Positions 11,386-23,487 of a stretch of 64,000 nucleotides of DNA are shown piece by piece (positions within the stretch are counted from its first letter, which is position 1; each line of letters begins with the position of its first letter). The notes beneath the pieces were generated by a model. It saw only the letters and a list, made by a program, of their open reading frames with translations, did not search any database and was not told where the DNA came from. The stretch lies in the NCBI RefSeq assembly GCF_943734655.1, contig NC_071354.1, positions 38,763,244 through 38,827,243 on the forward strand, given 5' to 3'. The DNA is from Sabethes cyaneus. Lineage: Eukaryota > Arthropoda > Insecta > Diptera > Culicidae. A program made the position numbers and the translations under genes.

Positions 11386-11852
11386 TGAGGTCGAAAAATA
11401 GTGCAAAAACTGCACCATAAACATGCTTGAGAATGAGAAATATGATCGATATGATTTCCAGTGCTTGTCATTTCTGATTTATTTATTAAAACATGATACA
11501 TGACATAAGACATCTGTCCTTTAAAATGTCACTAACGAAAACAAATCTTACAAAGTTACTACCGTGCAACGTTTACTTCCTATTTTTCATATAACATTTC
11601 TAAGCTCTAGTATCTATGGATTGAAAAGAGCATATATTGATGCGCAAAATTTGTTTGAAATTTGTATAAATTTATTTGGAAAAATCAACTCACTAGTATT
11701 TTGATCCCATACACCACTATACTTATATACTTAAATTAACTGCTTTTCTCCGCTTTTTGCTTTTCGTGTACAATTGTGAATAACAGCAAGTGAAGAAAAT
11801 GACAATTGAAATCTAAAATCAAAGAAAAGAAAAAACTTTGCAATTGAACCCC

Positions 11853-11966
11853 GCTATTTAATATTTATTTGCGACAGATACGTAGTTCGCCTACGACGTG
11901 CAGGCTTCATCAGTGTCTTATTTCAAAGCGTATACGTATCTGTCGCGAATAAATATTAAATAGTGG
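11853..11966. repeat. ~110-bp inverted-repeat module (tatttaatatttatt arms)
   Basis: Arms ctatttaatatttatttgcg...acagatacgta and tacgtatctgtcgcg...aataaatattaaatag pair for about 31 bp around a centre containing cgcctacgacgtgcaggctt. The paralog is at 58270-58383. The same kind of module seems to be a common insect repeat; I cannot name it. Confidence 0.6.
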
Positions 11967-12086
11967 AATTTAGTCGGTAAAAGTTTTTTTTTCTTTTATT
12001 TCAGAGTTCGTATTCCACTAAGAGGCTTCAAAAACTTCTGACTATTGACATGTTTCTCACTTTTCTTGAATTTCATTGCAAATTGT

Positions 12087-12160
12087 CATACATACATACA
12101 TACATACATACATACACACATACATACACACATACATACATACATACATACATACATACA

Positions 12161-12194
<34 letters not shown>

Positions 12195-12209
12195 CATACA
12201 TACATACAT
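12087..12209 (+). repeat. (CATA)n microsatellite in family A copy 1
   Basis: Nearly uninterrupted cata/caca tetranucleotide repeats. The counterpart in copy 2 is at 59388-59512, so this microsatellite is an inherited part of the element. Confidence 0.9.
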
Positions 12210-12267
12210 CATGCACATTGAATACAATCAACATTTGATTGATACGTTTTGATTTCACACGTTTTAA

Positions 12268-12790
12268 CCCTCTAACGGGTAAGGCCGTCTGTAGACGGCC
12301 TTCGCTTTTGGAGCTACAGAGCCGCATACGAAATTTGTTTTGAATTGACAACATGCAAAATGTGTTCAGAACAGATTTCTTGACATTTTGATATTAATAT
12401 CACAACATTCTATCTATGCATTCAAAAGCTATCATTTTTCAAAAACAAAAATTCCGAAAAATTTCGAAAATAATTAATGCGCGAATATTTCCTTTTTTAC
12501 TTTTGATGAAATAGCACATATAGAACAAAATGATTGACCTTAAGATTTTTCAATGAGTAAATTTCATGCTTTATATCAATTTTGTAATGTATTTGAATTG
12601 AAAAAATATCTGGGTAGAGCGTTAGACATGAAAAACGAAAAAGAGAAATTGGACTTTTTCTAACCTTGCACTCGTCCAGATAATTATTTTTGCATGAAAA
12701 TCAGAACTTAAGGTTCTTTTGAGTGTACTTTCATGATAAAACAGTCATTAGCTTGATCGCATCGTTTTTACGATGTTGCCCGTTAGAGGG
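12268..12790. mobile_element. TTAA-type (piggyBac-like) MITE nested in family A
   Basis: Termini CCCTCTAACGGG at the left and CCCGTTAGAGGG at the right, flanked by TTTTAA on both sides (12262-12267 and 12791-12796). The paralog at about 59561-59580 reads cacacgttttaacggttt, with a single TTTTAA: a clean empty site. The duplication may be TTAA with a 2-bp slip or the full TTTTAA. CCC-tipped ends at TTAA fit piggyBac-type mobility. About 523 bp, noncoding; a hairpin aaggccgtctgtagacggcc lies just inside the left end. Confidence 0.82.
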
Positions 12791-13278
12791 TTTTAACGGT
12801 TTAATATACGGTGCTTGAGTGTTAAAGTTTGAATAACTTTTGAATGAACCGTCCGATTTTAAATAACTCGGTTTCGTTTGATAGATCTCAGCAGTAATTT
12901 TCAAATAATAATAAAATGTGCGATGTTTTTCATTGAATTAATTCTTAAATGTTACAAAAATATGTTTTAAATACTATTTTTTCACATTTCTTTATGTAAC
13001 TTTCAAACTACAAGTCAAATCATCATGAAATTTGGAAGTTAAGGGTTTGTAAGGCTCCTCTTTCATATGCAATCAATTTTGTTCAAATCGGTTAAGGGAT
13101 CTATGAGATAATGAAGTCCCATATTTTTCGTATTTTTATACATAACTTTTGAACTAAAAGTCCGATCAGTATGAAATTCAATAGCGACCAATGGGACACC
13201 TAGACCTTTCATTTGACACTAAGAACATTAAAATCGGTCCAGCCATCTCCGAGAAAAGTGAGTGAGATTAAAAGCGTT

Positions 13279-13627
<349 letters not shown>

Positions 13628-13764
13628 TAAAATGCTCAGTTTTCGAAACTGAGTCGAATGGTATATAACATTCGGCCCGCAGGACCTTCTTTCCATTTTC
13701 GAAGTTTTCCAAGTGATTTCTATACCTTTATACTATATATTTATATAGTAGAAAGGCAAAACAT

Positions 13765-16700
13765 ACTTGTATGTATGTATGTATGTTCAAAATTGTCCCA
13801 TTTGACAAGGGAAACTAAGAAATAGCGGGCACTTTGAAATGATCGTGATCAATGAGTATGGCTTTTATTGTAAACGCTTTTGGTCCTAGCTCTTCATACC
13901 CTACTCTATCAAGTAAATATGCAGTTACTGTTAAACTTCTTTTGCTATCTCTACGAACTGGTGCTTGTCGACCGATAGTATAGGTATAGAACAGAGAGGC
14001 CGCAAATTATCGAAGAGTTTAGGCCGTCATCGTCCGCCGATGGACGCTTTGTCAGTTCCTGTTTGCTAATAATAGCATTGTGGGGTTTTGATCCCAATGA
14101 CTGAAAGAGCTCATCGTATGAGATCCATTTCCAGTACTGACACGTATGATGAAAGCAATAAAAGAGATAAATCGCCAGCTCGTGACCAACGCATGAAATG
14201 GGCAAACGATGCTTCCACAGGGATGCCGGAAAAGCCAGTGATTCCTCTTGTGGAGTCAAATTTCCAACCCGCAAAGTCTCGATGAGTTCGCTCAAAATGT
14301 AAGAAATAGCATCACCGAACACCGTTTTGGTGTTTATTGTTAATTCATGGCAGATAGTCTGAAATTGATAATTTAGAGAGGAACACCCAGTATTACACAT
14401 CTCCAATGTTGATGTAATCACTAAATAACATCATAAAAGGTTATTGCCGACCATCGCTTTGCGTTCGCTAACACTTTATCCATTCGTCATTGTTGAGTAT
14501 TTCAGCAAACAGAGCATAAAGAACGTGGGCTTACATAGTCAGGCAACGTTCATGATAAGCATCTTCATAATCCTATAATAGACTGTCCGTTCCAGACGTA
14601 TAGCAGCAGTGAAAAACGGAAGCCATTTTCACCGGGGGAAAATACTGAACACGAAAAAGGTTCTTTTCATTTTTTCGCCGCTACCTCTTATGCCCGTTCA
14701 ACCGTAAAGGTGCGACAATTGGCAAGATGTCAAAATAAATCTGCTGCTCAGTGAATTACTCTTTTGTTAAAATATTTGATAAAAAAGGCGACCAGCTGAG
14801 ATTACTTCTTTTGCAAGCGGGGACGTGTTTCCAACTCGTTTTCTATGTTGCTCACAGTCCAAACAGCTGGTCCAAGTCCACTTTTTTAGCATAGCAATTT
14901 CCCTATGTTTTTTATCATCACTCCGAGATTCCGACATCAAGCTCAAGTCGTTTACGATTAAGATTACCATCGTTGATAAGACAGTGTGGCAGCAGTTTAA
15001 CATGTTCGTTACAACTGGAAGCAAAAAGCAGGAAACCACACATGGAACGCCTTTTTCCGCTTCCTTTGATAGACCGATAGACCGGACCAGCGGACCAAGA
15101 ACGGACGACTGATTGTTGTTGAAAGCTTGCCCGGTCAGCCATAACCGGACTGTTGGCGGGGATTTTTTTCCTTCGCCAGAACCGGGCAGCTCCTTTCTGC
15201 TGGGGTTGCAAATAATGAGACCTTGACACGAGAGGCTTCAATCTCAAGATAAAATAATACTTCTGTGGGAAGGCTGGTTGCGGCGGGGATGGGAAATCGG
15301 ATCATACACGTAAGCGTTCGCTTCAGTGAGCCGCTGGAACTGGTTCGTTAGGCTGTTCTGTTGTGTAGATTGATGGCAATCTCAGAAGCTCGTTCAGATC
15401 ACAGGAACTGGCAGTGTGTGTCGGAACAGAGCATCAAACAGTTCTTAGACACTTCATCTACAGACCAACGAAGGATATAGCGTAAGCTAATTAGTGCTTA
15501 TGATATGGAGTCTGGGGAAATCAATAAGTGAACTGGATTGCTAGCTGTGTGCCGAACTGCGGATGCTTTCTTTCGTGGGTGTTGCTCTTGGATCATATTC
15601 TCGTTAAACAATTAATTTTATTTTTATCCTTTTTTAGCTCATTATCCACGCCACTACTTTTACCACCCATTGCATTGGTGGATGATTGGTGGTGGACTGT
15701 TCCTAAATAATATTCAAGACCAGATCAACGTCAATCGCTTAGTCTTTTTGATCGTCCTAAATTATAAAGTTTAAATTTTTCCCCAGTTATGACACTATAT
15801 TGTTAGAGATTCTGCACAGATACTCAAAGGAGATATAAAATTAAATTGAATTTGATTAAGCCCCCGTTACTGTCAAACTCCGACCGCTGATGAAAAGGTA
15901 AAATAGATATCTGACACTCAGGCCGCTGCTGCGCGCCTGTGGCATTAGAAACGGCATTGCTCAACTTTTTAATAATACCAAGCAAATGATATGAAAATCA
16001 ACTTCTTTGCATACTAAAGCATACTACTGGTATGCTGGAGTGGATCGTTCTCGGTAGAGAACTTTTTCACTGTTCGTACCTACCCGAAAAGGATTAGATC
16101 CTGAACAAATCCCAAAAGGATAACAACATCCTCTATGAGCGGAAATAAAAAAAAAGTTTCCCTTCTGTAGCCGCTTGTGAGATGAAACTCTTGCAGATGT
16201 ACCTTACCTATGTATATACTGACAGCCACGCTCCGGCTGGAGTACAACCCGAAAACGAATTTGGACTCGCAATCGTACCCGCTTTGCATATTCTCGTTTC
16301 TTTCATTAGACTAGGTCTCATCAGAAAAGACCAGCTGCTGGCAGGCACGTGAAGGTACAAGTTCGCTACGATACCTACGTTTGGAATGCGTTTGCCGTTT
16401 GCTTGTGCTAGCTATCTTCACTTGAAAGTTTTCTTCTTCCACACCGGGAAGAATACATCCTGCGAGCATACATATTTGATTACTTCCATTGGCCAGGAGC
16501 AGTTTGCTCGGGATGACTGCCGCTTAGTAGGAATAAAGAGAACGGGTTTGAGTCGTAATGATAACGTTGTTGAAGAAACGTTGAAAAAAAATAACCGTGA
16601 ATATTGGCACTCTTGTTTTTTTTCGTTTTTCCGGAATGTACAAAAATTAAAATGTGTTTGGTACTTGTGATGATCCTTTATGAGTCGCAAAAGGAATTTG

Positions 16701-17290
16701 GCTCAAAAAGCACATTTGTTATGCATAGTATTATATGGATTTAGCAATTTCATGAAAAAGTTTTTAAGATTTGCTCAACATATTGTTTCCTACTTGTACT
16801 ATGTACTTGTACAAAATTATATAAAATTCATGAAAAAGCAAAACAAGTGGCGATGGTGGTGTCGTGGTGCGTTATCAATTCGGTGCCGAACAAGTTATTG
16901 ACCTAAGTGCAGTCAGTCCCGGGGTTATCCTTTTCTCCTTGAATACCAACTGAACGTGAATCATCCTCAACAGTGCACCAACCAGAAGCGGGTGTGGAGT
17001 ATGCCCCGGAGTCTACCGCCTTTTACTGGTTTCCTGCTGAAACCAATTTTGGCTACTCTTTCGTTGGGCATTCTGAATATGTGTCCAGCTTATCGCAGCC
17101 TGCTACTTTGTACTACTTATGCTATATACAATGCTTGATCAGCTCAGTTTTTTTACGCGTTCGCACTATCACAGAATTTCGATTCTAAAACCTTCTCATC
17201 GATTCATGTCCGAAAAGGACCATTGAACAATGGTCCAAAAGGGCGAAAAGTGGAACTTTTTTCCTAGTGTCTGTTGCTTTCATTTTATCA
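13765..17290. other. Intron segment without recognised gene
   Basis: Low-repeat intron DNA. The longest frame is 156 codons on the minus strand (13951-14421). It has no recognisable motif, signal peptide or domain, and I treat it as chance. Just after the family A end there is a short (TATG)n tract (13772-13785). A 20-bp palindrome ggaccattgaacaatggtcc lies near 17217. Confidence 0.4.
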
Positions 17291-18079
17291 TTTATGGTCT
17301 TCAGCACTTTTGTTCGTATGAATATACCCCTTAATCTAAAACTGTCAAAACTAAGTCATTGCTTACCATAGTGAAAATAAAAAAAATAACTTTTTTGTGT
17401 TAGGAAATATAGACATAGTTTTTATGGCAAAGTTGTAAATAATATAAAAACAAGCAACTTTGTTGAAAAAAGAAAATTACTATCTTTATCGAGTGCTGAA
17501 CTATTGGGCATATTCTTTGAAATTTCTTTAAAAAATAGTTTCTCATTCTTAGCTTTTCTTGGTTACATTTTACAAGAATACAATGTTCTAGGCCAAATGG
17601 TTCCCAAATGGGGGTTCGCCAAAAGTTTTAGGCGGTTCGCGAAATATTAGGCAGTAATGGCGGACAATTTGATGTTATGTGTGAGATGAGAGATGTCAAA
17701 CCGGTGCAAGTAAGATACGAATTAGTTTGGGGTCATTTTTGCATTCACCGGCAGAATTTCTGATGAATATTGAGGATGATTGATAAGCGGAGACATGTGA
17801 AAATCAGCATTGAGAGAGCGCTAATCAGAGTGGCTAAGATAGCAGCCCGTCAAGGATGTGGAACTGGAGAAAAATTCGCGTAAACTCTGAGGCGCCGTCG
17901 TTAGCTAAAATTGAAGCAGCAATAATAAGTATGAAGCCCAGCAAAGCATGATGGTATTATTGGTACAAATGTGTACCAGCTGACCAGGGTGTACGCAGGG
18001 TATCTTACTGATACAGCAGCATGTTGCTTTGTACCACTTTCATAATACTCTGCAAGATCTTAATTGGACCCAGAAGAAA

Positions 18080-18215
18080 ATTGACGATACTCTCTGGTGG
18101 CAGCTAGTTAGATTCCGTGCTGACCGATTACCGATGATCGATCGTATCACGACGCTCCGTATTTTGTTGGAGAAAATCAAATGATTCCAGGACTTCCAGT
18201 TTATTGATTTCAAGT
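18080..18215 (+). pseudogene. RTE-type reverse transcriptase fragment
   Basis: One frame reads DRITTLRILLEKIK, a stop, then FQDFQFIDFK. This is the block leading into RT motif A of RTE-type elements. Short, broken by a stop, and followed by unrelated DNA. Confidence 0.5.
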
Positions 18216-18639
18216 AAATCTTGACCGCACCTGAGGCACATTTGTAATTGTAACCTTTGATAGTAAGTCGAATTGTTACCAGCGTCCATCACTGGTGTCA
18301 CCAGCGCCATATACAAACAGGAATTCGGGAGCAAAGATGAAAGTAGTTCTGGCATACCTTGAAAAGGAGAGCGAATGAAATTGATTGAGTTCTATTGAGA
18401 GCTCACTCGATGAAGAATTTGCATGAGATGTAAGCAGTTGTATCAGATGTAAGCAGTTGCTTACATTTTAAGTAAAATAAAAAAACAGTGCGCTCTTTCG
18501 TGCGAGAAAGTACAGAGATAGCGAAGACAATAAAAATAAATATTGAATATAGCTGCTAGTTGGGTTTTTACGGAGTTTACATAAAAATTGGTCAAATATT
18601 TGAATAGGGACGGACCAAATTTATACCATCTGACAGAAC

Positions 18640-19130
18640 TTCCAGAAATGTCAGAAGTACAACGTCACATTTTTATTGACTCCAATGCAGCATACGATGC
18701 GGTCGGTCGAGACTCGCTATGGCAGATACACGAACATGGTTTTCCCTATAAACCATCGCGACTGATCAGAGCTACATTGGATTGAGTGTTTCGTGCGCAT
18801 CTCGGGGGCATACTCGAGTCCCTCCAAGATGCGGCTAAGATTGAGTGAGACAAAGTGACGGCCCAAGTAACAATGTGAATTTTATTGTACTCTTATGACA
18901 GTTTTTTTGACCAATTTTGGTCTTAAATACCATCATAAGAGTGTAATAAAATCCGAATTGTTACTTGCGGGCTAATCCTGTGTGCTTATCAACATCACTC
19001 TTGCTTGTGTGATTCGAAGATCGACCAGCGAAACGAGAGGCACGATTTTTAGCAAAGCAAGTCCACTCCTAGGTTTCGCAGATGACGCAGAATTGAGTCG
19101 AATGAAGGCGACTGCTTCCAATATCACGAG
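18640..19130 (+). pseudogene. RTE-type reverse transcriptase fragment interrupted by a MITE
   Basis: The first part reads HIFIDSNAAYDAVGRDSLWQ and then PSRLIRATLD, the motif A region. After a stop and the MITE at 18862-18971 it resumes INITLACVIRRSTSETRGTI and LLGFADDAELS, with the FADD catalytic motif present. It is related to the RTE-type remnant at 8462-9690 and lies between the arms of the foldback element. Confidence 0.68.
18862..18971. mobile_element. 110-bp MITE, CCCAAGTAAC termini
   Basis: Left arm cccaagtaacaatgtgaatt...ttattgtactcttatga; right arm tcataagagtgtaataaaat...gttacttgcggg, nearly self-complementary. Relatives are at 23276-23380, 29729-29775 (half) and 9936-9998 (half). 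It interrupts an RTE-type fragment. Confidence 0.75.
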
Positions 19131-20555
19131 CCACCTCAGCTGTACACGGACGATGACGATGACAACACTTGTTACACGTACACGTACAAATACACGTTTT
19201 TGCAGAAAATTGCAAATCTCTAGGACCTTTCCTTACAAAGTTATCGCTTTTGACTCTTGAAGTTATAGAAAAATAAAGCTTAAATAAGCAGCTACTTTGT
19301 AAGGAAAGATCCGAGAGATTTGTAACCTTCCGCAAAAACATGTATTCTGAGTCCTTCAATAACGGCTAGAACCATATACTCTTGTAAAATGCAACCAACA
19401 TATACTCAGTAAGAAAAACTTATTTTGAAAGAATTTCAAAAGAAAATGTTCTATAGCTCTGCACTCGATAGAGATAGAAATGTAATTTTTTTAGCAAAGT
19501 TGTTTGCCTTTCTATTTTGTATAACTTTGCCGAAGAAACCATGCATCTATTTACTAACACAAAAGAATGGACGTTTATCGAGCCTTTAGCGAACGCAAAA
19601 CACATAAAACGTATGCTTGCCGTACTCTCATTTTTGGGTGGTTGGGGACAAGCCGAACCCATACTTGTTTATAGTACTCGACTTAAGTTTTAAGATGGGC
19701 TCGTGAAGCTATGGATATTTAAAACTTGAATATGCGATAAGTTAGCAAGTAAAGGTCAAAGAGATTTGCGATCTTCTGCAAAAACGTGTATTTTGAGTGC
19801 TTCGATAATTGCCTAGAACATTGTATTCTTGTAAAATGCAACTAAGGAAAGCTAAGTATGAAAAACCAATTTTTAAAGAAGTTTTAAAGAATTTACTCTA
19901 TGGTTCAGCCCTCGATAAAGATAGAAATTTTCTTTCTTCAGCAAAATTGCTTGTTTTTATATTGTTTACAACTTTGCCAAAGAAACTATGTCTATATTTC
20001 CTAACACAAAAAAGCTATTTTTTTATTTTCATTATAAAAAGCGACAACTAACTTTTGACAGTTTTAGATTAAGGAGAATATTCATACGAACAAAAGTGCT
20101 GAAGACCATCTAGCGTGAGTATGTTTGTATGTTTGTATGTTCCACCATAACTCCAGAACGTCTTCACCGATCTCCACCAAACTTGGCACACATGTTCCTT
20201 GACATAAGAGAATCAGCACTGGGGGGTTGACAAAAGAGCGGGGGTTTCATAACAGGGGGGGCCTTAACTCCGAAACGTCTTGACCGTTGTTCATCAAACT
20301 TGGCACACATGTTCCTTGACATAAGAGAATCAGCACTGGGGGGTAGACAAAAAGGGGGGGGAGGTTCCCTAATAGGTGGGGGAGGGTCTCTAATATGGGG
20401 GGAGGCCATAAATCCGACACGGCTTGATCGTTCTTCATCAAACTTGGTATACATGTTCCTTGACATAATAATCCGTAATAGGTGGGGGAGGGTTCCTAAT
20501 AGGGGGAGGCCATAACTCTGAAACCCCTTCACCGTTCTTCATCAAACTAGGTGAA

Positions 20556-20697
20556 CAGGGCTGTCGTTCGCTCAGACTATGCGCCCAATGTTCCAATATT
20601 ATGCCTTGTAGCACAGAGCGATTCGGCAACACACCTCTACAGCTAATATGCACACAGCGTACGAGCGAAAGCGGAGTGGGAGCGAACGACAGCACTC
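20556..20697. mobile_element. Short hAT-like MITE inside the G-rich array
   Basis: Termini CAGGGCTGTCGTTCGCTC and, at the right, gagcgaacgacagcactc. Direct repeats of ggtgaa lie at 20550-20555 and 20698-20703. The exact duplication length is uncertain because the tips differ. Confidence 0.6.
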
Positions 20698-20704
20698 GGT
20701 GAAA

Positions 20705-21165
20705 ATCGCCTAGTGAGTGTTCATCCAAACAGCACTTGGTGCTGCCCTTTGCCACACTCCGTGCGGAATTAACGCAAAAAAATTGTTTTGTATTTACAAA
20801 TTTTCTACCCTTTTAAAAGTGAAAATACACGCTGCACTGAACAACTAATATGGTCTATGTTAAGTTAGTACGGATCAGGCGACGCAACAGTAAAAATGTT
20901 TTTTTTTTCAATCGCACCACTTCAACTGACCCAGCGCAGGGTGTACTACCCATCCGCGCAGAGTGCGGCTCTTGGAGTGGTAAAGCACGCAGCAAATTTA
21001 TCACACTGCGTTTGCGACTGCCTTTTCTGTGTGCGCGTAAAACACGAAAGAGTGTTTAGCAAAAGAGACACTGAAGGGAATTTTTGGGAGAACACACACC
21101 GCATGGCGAGTGTTGTGTTGTTTAAGAATGTGTGTCTTTTGGTCTGCGCTGCGGTTTATTCCACC
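20705..21165. other. Spacer in the G-rich array
   Basis: Non-repetitive relative to its flanks. It contains short frames without recognisable motifs. Nothing else is supported. Confidence 0.3.
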
Positions 21166-21599
21166 TCTGTTGGTGACCATGTTCCTTGACATAAGGGAAT
21201 CAGAACTGAGGGTTCAACAAAAATGGCGGGTGAGATGTTCCTTAATAGGTGGGGGAGGCTCTCTAATAGGGGGGAGGCCGTAACTCCGAAACGGCTTGAC
21301 CGTTCTTCATCAAACTTGGCACATATGTTCCTTGACATAAGAGAATCTTCACTGGATGGTCAACAAAAAGGGGGGAGGTTCCGTAATTGGTGGGGGAGGG
21401 TCCCTAATAGGGGGGATGCCATAACTTCGAAACGGCTTGACGGTTCTTCATCAAACTTGGCAAACATGTGCCTTGACATAAGAGAATCAGCACTGAAGGG
21501 GTTGACAACAGGGGGACCGAAATGTTTAGACGGTTCTCCAATAAGGACAGGACAAAAGGAGGAGTTGATGACCGGAGGTTGCTGACGAGATGGGGGGAG

Positions 21600-23270
21600 T
21601 GACGCCCACATGTCTGTAACAATTTATCCGTGCAACAGAAAAAATCAAAATACGAAACTCTAAACTGCGATGCTCGCAGCGGTAGATTTGTCAAGTGTAA
21701 TTATGCACCGAATCAAAGTGACCTGTATAAAAAGTGTTCGATCATTAGTGCTAATTGTTGTTGGTCGACTCTGTTTAAGTCCCAGGGGCAATCATTCAAA
21801 CAGCGTGGAGTTCATCTGAGAACACTATGTTTTTCCCTTGGTAAACTTTATGTGGCATGCTGCAGAGTGGGCTCAGCCAATAATTTGTGTATACTTGCTC
21901 CTGGTGGTGACACTAAAAACATTGTTTACAAACAAGTTTTGTCTTGAAGTGAGATGAAAGGAATGACAGGTTTGTTGTATTCTTGGAAGAAACACTGTTG
22001 CACCTTCTACTTTTTTTATTACGATAGCATGTAATACTAAACTAATAAATAAATAAAAAGCTGTGTTTAGAAAAGTACAATAACAAAACTATTCATTTCC
22101 TATGGGTGGGGTGGCCATTGTTGAAAGCGGAAGGTGCAAATAGGAAAAATGGCTTTGTTTTTCTTTCTTTATAGAGTTTTATAGGGATTACCGTAAACAA
22201 AACAGGTGTGCAGGAAGCCTGGTAGACAAAAGAGGGGGAACTGACAAATGGGGAGGAACGTCTGAAAGAGAAACAAGCGTTGTATTTTTGCATTATAAGC
22301 ATTTCAGTTACAATAACCGATGGACAAGTGGCTGTGAGACAAAAGCTCCCCGTGTAAGATCGGGCACTCAGCTAGTAAATGATAAAATGAAAACAAAAGA
22401 CACTAGGAAAATAGTTGCACTTTTCGCCCTTTTGGACTACTGTGCATTGATGTACTGTAGAGAGCCAATTTTGTGCGACAACCGCTCATCTTGCGCAGAA
22501 AGAACACAAGTAGAGATGCTCTTTTCTTGACACAGTGGAGACTTTAGACTATTTGCTTCGTACGTCAAAGAGACCATCGGACAGGGAATTAGATGGACTG
22601 CAACTATTTGCTTTGTGACCTTGAGAGCATGGATTTTGTAGAGCTCCGACAGGAAACAAAACTGGTGATCATTAGGGAGCAAAGCAAAGCAGTAAAGCAG
22701 TGCAGCAGAAAAAATTTTCGTCGATTGTCGGAGAAGGTATTATTCGACAGAGAGAGATGAAGCAGATTGAATTCGTCTTCTGTGGTTTGTCAGTAAAACG
22801 CTGAAAATTGAGATTATTTCCATGGCACAATGTAACATCTTTAAACACAATATAACATCTTTAAATTGTATTTTTATCTATTTTCACTTATAGTCTCTTC
22901 ATCGTTTTTATTGTCTTTTTATCATTTTTTGTTGCTTCTTTGGCGTTTTCCGTCCTTTTTTCTATCGTCTTTTTCGTCATCTTAGCGTTGTCTATTGGTT
23001 CTCTCTTCTCCGCCGCTTAATCATCTTTTGGTTGCCTATATCCCGTCTTTTCTTCGTTGTCTCATCGTTCTTTCGTCGTTATTTCGTCATTCCATTAACA
23101 CAGTACCTTCACATAATGTGTAGTTGCTGCAACCGATTTATAACTGAAATCAGCAAAAAATGGGTTACTATAAACTAGTGAAACGTGTGCTGCTTGTGAT
23201 CTTTCTGTAGTCTTTTTGACGACTTTTCATCGGTTATTTGTAATCTCTCTGTCGCATTTTTATTTCGTTG
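21600..23270. other. Intron segment with one pyrimidine-rich degenerate tract
   Basis: Mostly featureless. At about 22870-23100 the + strand is pyrimidine-rich with recurring tcttttt/tcgtc words. It is the complementary-strand form of the GACGAAAA-type arrays seen at 56-62 kb. Confidence 0.4.
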
Positions 23271-23275
23271 CCCAG

Positions 23276-23380
23276 CCCAAGTTACAATTTGGGTTTTATT
23301 CCACTCTTATGATGGCATTTAAGACCAAAATTGGTCATGAAAACCATCAAGAGTACAATAAAACTCACATTGTTGATTGG
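23276..23380. mobile_element. 105-bp MITE, CCCAAGTTAC termini
   Basis: Left end cccaagttacaatttgggtt; right end ataaaactcacattgttgat then tggg. It belongs to the CCCAAGTAAC-type family. AG dinucleotides lie on both sides and may be the target duplication. Confidence 0.65.
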
Positions 23381-23487
23381 GAGTGTTGCCAGACTTTTGA
23401 AGAAAAATCCGAAGTTTTATGATCTGTGAATTCAGTGTATTCACCGAAGAACCGGGTTATAATTTCGTTTCAACATTAAGAATGAAA

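Larger units (their letters stand above)
17294..20109. mobile_element. 2.8-kb foldback element with 300-bp inverted arms
   Basis: The left arm (17294-17593) begins atggtcttcagcacttttgt; the right arm (19811-20109) ends in its complement acaaaagtgctgaagaccat. Internal blocks also match, such as the complement of gcctagaacattgtattctt and the cctaacacaaaaaa block. A third, diverged copy of the arm lies at about 19366-19610 in the right-arm orientation. The interior carries RTE-type fragments and a MITE. No clear target duplication was seen. Confidence 0.65.
20150..21590. repeat. G-rich degenerate tandem array
   Basis: About seven imperfect units share aactccgaaacggcttgacc, cttcatcaaacttggca, catgttccttgacataagag and long G runs (ggtgggggaggg, aggggggagg). 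Units start near 20150, 20260, 20400, 20510, 21170, 21280 and 21420. The array is split by about 600 bp (20556-21165), part of which is a hAT-like MITE. The G runs could form four-stranded structures on the + strand. It directly follows the foldback element. Confidence 0.75.

Noticed and set aside
11853..11966. Transcription terminator hairpin
   Set aside because: Occurs in two copies as part of family A with long AT-rich arms; it is a mobile or repeat module rather than a terminator of any gene.
12050..12354. IHTY/MYVC repeat reading frames, also at 59200-59552
   Set aside because: Translations of the (CATA)n microsatellite in family A.
13951..14421. 156-codon minus-strand frame in the large intron
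   Set aside because: No recognisable motif, no start context or splice evidence, no similarity I can identify. Length is within chance for this amount of DNA.
16956..17188. Overlapping 60-71 codon frames near 17 kb
   Set aside because: No motifs, overlapping in different frames, no support for selection.
20150..21590. CRISPR-like array
   Set aside because: Units are about 110-150 bp, diverged, without unique spacers between short identical repeats. Eukaryotic context; it is a tandem transposon-derived array.
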